Source: Pseudomonadota bacterium (lineage in GTDB: Bacteria; Desulfobacterota; Anaeroferrophillalia; Anaeroferrophillales; Tharpellaceae). Taken from it: a DNA stretch of 8,011 nucleotides. The notes beneath the pieces are model-generated. The model had not been told where the DNA came from. It saw only the letters and a program-made list of their open reading frames with translations, and searched no databases. The first letter of the stretch is position 1. Every line of letters begins with the position of its first letter. Shown here one piece after another: positions 5,571 through 8,011 of the stretch. The stretch spans positions 1 to 8,011 of the forward strand of contig WFRP01000001.1 of the NCBI GenBank assembly GCA_015486505.1, in the 5' to 3' direction. A program made the translations under genes and the position numbers.

Positions 5571-5693
5571 TACCTTACAGGTTATTTTCTGCACCAAAAA
5601 ACAAGATTTAATAATCAGAAAATGTTCTGATAATAGTACTTATTTGCGGGCCGAGAAGGCCCGATTGGGTTGCGGGATCGGTTCCCGCATTAG
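5571..5693 (+). repeat. Structured repeat copy R5
   Basis: Plus-strand copy of the long-loop type, almost identical to R2 through its first 82 bases. The second hairpin is GGGCC-GAGAA-GGCCC and the terminal one GCGGGA-TCGGT-TCCCGC, both perfect. The MNT antitoxin start codon lies 72 bp downstream. Confidence 0.9.
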
Positions 5694-5764
5694 ACTATAC
5701 AGTTTACAAATTTTCAGGCAACTTATATTCGGCGTAATTGGTCAAGCATAACGCAGGAGTTTCC

Positions 5765-6067
5765 ATGAACTATAGAGATGAAATTATTGATAAATTAAAA
5801 AAACAGTCACCCTATCTGGCAAAGGAGTTTGGCGTCAAAAAAATTGGGCTGTTCGGATCGGTCGCGAGACAAACTGAAGGACCCAAAAGTGATATTGATA
5901 TTATCGTTGAATTCAGTAGACCAATCGGTCTCAGATTTGTAATCCTTGTTGAATATTTTGAAAAACTGTTTGGGAAAAAGGTCGATATTTTAACAAGCGA
6001 CGGTATAAAAAACATTCGTGTAAAGAGTGTCTCTGCAGAGATAAAAAAGGATGTTATTTATGTCTAG
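5765..6067 (+). CDS. mntA: MNT-domain nucleotidyltransferase antitoxin (MntA type)
   Basis: A 100-residue protein from ATG 5765, chosen because AGGAG (5755-5759) lies 5 nt upstream; the in-frame start at 5738 has no such site. IGLFGSVARQ (27-36) followed by SDIDIIVEF (42-50) is the minimal nucleotidyltransferase motif: Gly31-Ser32, metal ligands Asp43 and Asp45, and a third acidic residue Asp74 in KVDIL. In characterised MntA/HepT pairs the enzyme transfers AMP from ATP to a tyrosine of the HEPN toxin and so silences it. All needed residues are present. The next gene overlaps by 8 nt, so the pair is co-translated. The operon sits just downstream of repeats R4-R5. Confidence 0.9.
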   Translation: MNYRDEIIDKLKKQSPYLAKEFGVKKIGLFGSVARQTEGPKSDIDIIVEFSRPIGLRFVILVEYFEKLFGKKVDILTSDGIKNIRVKSVSAEIKKDVIYV

Positions 6068-6401
6068 GCGTTCCGACATTGATTTACTTGAAGACATCTC
6101 GATTTGCCTCGCAAAAATCAGGAACTTCACATCGGGTCTGTCTTATGACGATTTTGTGAGTGACCATAAGACTCAGGATGCCACAATCAGAAATATTGAA
6201 GTTATTGGCGAAGCAAGCAAAAAAATTTCAACCACCTTAAAGAAAAAGTATCCAGATATTCCGTGGAAAATGATTGCTGGAACTCGTGACCGACTTATCC
6301 ATGGATATTTTGGCGTTAACATTGATATTGTATGGGAAATAGCAATAAATGATATGGCTGTTCTGGAACTGAAAATCAAAGGAATCAAGGAAGAGATATG
6401 A
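6060..6401 (+). CDS. hepT: HEPN-domain ribonuclease toxin (HepT type, DUF86)
   Basis: 113 residues from ATG 6060; an alternative ATG at 6051 would abut AAAAAAGG directly, whereas 6060 has normal spacing and matches the usual MS.R...D.LL.DI start. RNIEVIGEASKKIS (44-57) and WKMIAGTRDRLIHGYFGVN (69-87) are DUF86/HEPN signatures. R76, H81 and Y83 make up the RX4HXY motif: Arg and His form the RNase active site, and Tyr is the residue AMPylated by MntA in studied systems. The toxin dimerises and cleaves RNA in the cytosol. Intact motifs in both partners suggest a working module. Confidence 0.9.
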   Translation: MSRRSDIDLLEDISICLAKIRNFTSGLSYDDFVSDHKTQDATIRNIEVIGEASKKISTTLKKKYPDIPWKMIAGTRDRLIHGYFGVNIDIVWEIAINDMAVLELKIKGIKEEI

Positions 6402-6421
6402 AATACGATATTGCTCAATGT

Positions 6422-6446
6422 GGGTACAGATTTCAAATCTGTACCC
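6422..6446. repeat. Perfect 12-bp-arm palindrome of dispersed-repeat type
   Basis: GGGTACAGATTT and its exact complement flank a single C. The arms directly follow the hepT stop (20 bp on) and are followed by a second inverted repeat AACGTC/GACGTT (6450-6455 and 6464-6469). Read through, the palindrome gives the peptide TDLKSVPT, a junk translation I remember seeing in many genomes, which suggests a dispersed repeat. It may also stop transcription of the toxin operon, although no T-run follows. Confidence 0.75.
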
Positions 6447-6469
6447 GGTAACGTCAACAAAGCGACGTT

Positions 6470-6600
6470 CCAACCGAATCGCAACTTAAGGTGTTAACGG
6501 TTGACAGTCAAGGGTTCAGAGGCTTTCACAGCAGGATAACTTTCAGGTTGTCGACAGATTTTCGGCCCAGGTCATGACTTTGCGGGAGTAAGCCGGTTTA
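6470..6600. other. Short gene-less stretch with several small palindromes
   Basis: CTTAAG, GTTAAC and TTGACAGTCAA lie within 6485-6511. No gene is seen. On the minus strand a short open frame continues past the ATPase pseudogene's present stop, which may be its decayed end. Confidence 0.4.
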
Positions 6601-7376
6601 TCAATTATTATCCGTTCGCCGCCGGGCCAAAAAATCGACTTCGCCACCGGTATTGGGGTGAAGATACTCAATTTCATAACCGCTGCGATAAAGCTGCATA
6701 AAAACCATATTTTCGAGCAGGCGTCCGTTATCGTCGGCCTGGTGATGGGTTAAGGCCTGCAGCAGGCCGGTGTCAATGGTATAGATTTTGCCGGATTGAC
6801 GATCCGGGCTTTTTCCGAGCGGCTGTGAATCGGCACCCGGTAAAAAAGGCCGGCGTCAACCAGGTGATCGAGATATTCATAGAGGTTGTTTTTCGTACAC
6901 TTGATCGACATACTCTTTAAGGTGTTGTAAAATTTATTGATGCTGAGCTTGCAGCCGGTGGCGTGACAGATCGAGTGGATCATATATTTAAGCACGGTAA
7001 TATTGCCGACCCGATGCCTTTCAACGACATCCTTGAGCAAAACCGCGTCAATATAACTCTGCAGAATCTCTGTCGCCAGATATCGGGGCGTCGACTGCAC
7101 CTCGGGGAAACCACCGACAACCAGATAATCGGAGACTTTGAAACCCAGCCGGTGATCATCTTCAAAATTCAGATAAAAAATCCGGTCCCGGGCAATCCCC
7201 GCTGCCAAAAGATCGGTGATCTCCTGATAACAGAAAAAGGTCTTACCGGTGCGCCGCATCCCGATCACGACATTGGCCTTACCGGGAAGGTTGGCAAACT
7301 TCTGCTCCCGCCGCGTCAGAGCCGGCAGCTCCCGTTCCTGAAAATCGTCGATAAGCCGCGCTAAAGTTGACTTCAT
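6601..7376 (-). pseudogene. AAA_14/DUF4143 ATPase pseudogene with internal deletion and frameshift
   Basis: From ATG 7376, 208 codons are open to 6750. GMRRTGKTFF (P-loop) and RIFYLNFEDD match the start of AAA_14 ATPases; GGFPEVQ, LQSYIDAVLLKDVVERHR and LVDAGLFYRV match the later part. EDDHRLGF runs straight into KVSDYLVVGGFPEV, so roughly 150 residues including Walker B and the LFLDEIQ region are missing. Near 6786-6789 one base is lacking from an A-run on the coding strand. Shifting frame there restores KIYTIDTGLLQA, LLENMVFMQLYRSGYEIEY and GGEVDFLARRR before a stop at 6603-6601. The usual C-terminal end is absent too. Intact relatives are about 400-460 residues and of poorly known function. 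No Shine-Dalgarno precedes ATG 7376. This is clearly a decayed gene. Confidence 0.85.
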
Positions 7377-7545
7377 AACTACGGCAGTATATCATTTGAA
7401 AGAAAGTTCAATGACATTTTATCATTATTTATGAGATAAATATGACAAGTGAGCACCCCCCCTGAAAAAGCCGTGAAGAAGCTGGGTTTAAAATCTTCCG
7501 CCTAATACCCATAAGTCAAGCCTGACCCCGTATCCGATTGCAGAA
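7377..7545. other. Fossil sequence, possibly the 3' end of a lost gene or transposon
   Basis: On the plus strand a short frame after TGA 7443-7445 reads PPEKAVKKLGLKSSA and ends at TAA (about 7503-7505), plausible as a lost gene's C-terminal tail. GTCAAGCCTGACCCCG follows (about 7514-7530), a motif I associate from memory with REP-associated tyrosine transposase surroundings. Neither is firm. The promoter region of the ATPase pseudogene also falls here, but no convincing -35/-10 pair was found. Confidence 0.3.
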
Positions 7546-7595
7546 AAAAAGCGAGTCGCGACCGGATTAGAGCGGGAGGTCGGGACTCGCTTTTT
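7546..7595. terminator. Strong bidirectional Rho-independent terminator
   Basis: AAAAAGCGAGTC (7546-7557) pairs perfectly with GACTCGCTTTTT (7584-7595), and inside it CGACC (7559-7563) pairs with GGTCG (7578-7582). TTTTTGTTTT follows on the plus strand and a run of seven T follows on the minus strand, so it can stop transcription from either side. It isolates the ATPase pseudogene from the repeat array. Confidence 0.8.
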
Positions 7596-7618
7596 GTTTT
7601 ATTTGAGTAAAAAACTAT

Positions 7619-7752
7619 CTAATGCGGGAACAAATCCCGCAACCCAAACAGGGCCTTGCGCCCCGCACCCAGGGGCAATCCGCTGGTCGCAAATAAGTAC
7701 TCTTATCAGAACATTTTCTTGTTTTTTCAAACCGAAAATAACCTGTAAGGTA
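7619..7752 (-). repeat. Structured repeat copy R6, with an insertion
   Basis: First unit of the right-hand array, opposite in orientation to R1, R2, R4 and R5. It is longer than its neighbours (134 bp) because extra bases lie between TTTGCG and the GGGGC...GGCCC hairpin. The first 65 bases of the element match R4 exactly. The terminal hairpin GCGGGA/TCCCGC is perfect. Confidence 0.9.
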
Positions 7753-7861
7753 CTAATGCGGGAACTTATCCCGCAACCCAATTGGGCCTTTGCGGCCCGC
7801 AAATAAGTACTCTTATCAGAACATTTCTTGTTTTTTTGAACAAGAAATAACCTGTAAGGTA
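7753..7861 (-). repeat. Structured repeat copy R7
   Basis: A 109-bp unit. Both arms of the central hairpin are one base shorter than in other copies (ATTTCTTGTT and AACAAGAAAT), so pairing is kept. The second hairpin is GGGCC-GCAAA-GGCCC. Confidence 0.9.
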
Positions 7862-7970
7862 CTAATGCGGGAACAAACCCGCAACCCAATCGAGCCTTTT
7901 CGGCCCGCAAATAAGTACTCTTATCAGAACATTTTCTTGTTTTTTTAAACCGAAAATAACCTGTAAGGTA
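7862..7970 (-). repeat. Structured repeat copy R8
   Basis: A 109-bp unit. The second hairpin is GGGCC-GAAAA-GGCTC, where the changed base still allows a G-U pair in RNA. The terminal hairpin has a shorter loop (GCGGG-TTTGTT-CCCGC). Confidence 0.9.
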
Positions 7971-8011
7971 CTAATGCGGGAACTTATCCCGCAACCCAAT
8001 TGGGCCTTTGC
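7971..8011 (-). repeat. Structured repeat copy R9, cut by the window edge
   Basis: The 41 visible bases are identical to the corresponding end of R7, so the array alternates or has duplicated units and continues to the right. Confidence 0.88.

Noticed and set aside
5521..5751. Open frame on plus strand across R4-R5
   Set aside because: Same repeat translation artefact as at 563-841.
6398..6451. Small frame MKYDIAQCGYRF... overlapping the hepT stop
   Set aside because: Only 17 codons, made mostly by the palindrome, no separate ribosome binding site.
7594..7910. Two open frames across the R6-R8 array
   Set aside because: Both consist of repeat sequence on either strand; periodic peptide reflects the tandem DNA repeat.
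7619..8011. CRISPR array
   Set aside because: Units of about 109 bp are repeated whole, without unique spacers, and no cas gene is present.

Overview
The window is a mosaic. GC-rich 'household' coding blocks (a Ser/Thr kinase-FGE fusion, a PP2C phosphatase end and an ATPase pseudogene, all on the minus strand) alternate with AT-rich blocks carrying two plus-strand type II toxin-antitoxin operons, an IS110-family remnant and many copies of one structured repeat. No rRNA, tRNA or other taxonomic marker is visible. Kinase-FGE fusions, MNT/HEPN and MazF modules, IS110 elements and dispersed palindromes together suggest a repeat-rich environmental bacterium, possibly of the Desulfobacterota (former Deltaproteobacteria). 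That placement is inference.

Layout: 1-225 is the internal part of a minus-strand PP2C phosphatase that lacks its N-terminal region. 226-480 is AT-rich and has no gene. 481-714 holds repeat copies R1 and R2 (plus), followed by an antitoxin/MazF operon (873-1408). The MazF stop codon lies in a short hairpin built from the repeat end (1405-1431). Immediately after that hairpin comes an N-terminally truncated IS110 transposase (1432-2054) with a structured 3' non-coding tail (2055-2280). 2281-2583 is mostly empty, with a perfect hairpin and the apparent start of a lost gene directly behind the kinase gene. 2584-5079 (minus) encodes a zinc-ribbon/kinase/TM/FGE protein split by one in-frame TAG codon in the kinase activation loop. 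Its natural start codon also seems to be missing, next to repeat R3 (5122-5235, minus).

5236-5457 has no gene. R4 and R5 (5458-5693, plus) precede an MNT/HEPN operon (5765-6401). A dispersed-type palindrome (6422-6446) follows, then a decayed AAA_14/DUF4143 ATPase (6601-7376, minus), fossil sequence, a strong bidirectional terminator (7546-7595), and a tandem array of the repeat (R6-R9, minus) that runs off the right edge.

The main pattern no gene call explains is the repeat. Nine copies of about 109-135 bp each contain an AT-rich imperfect hairpin, a GGGCC/GGCCC hairpin and a final GCGGGA/TCCCGC hairpin. Paired changes between copies preserve base pairing. Every copy or cluster lies upstream of a transcription unit and points the same way as that unit. 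The kinase/phosphatase pair looks like a former operon broken by arrival of the repeat, toxin-antitoxin and IS110 material.
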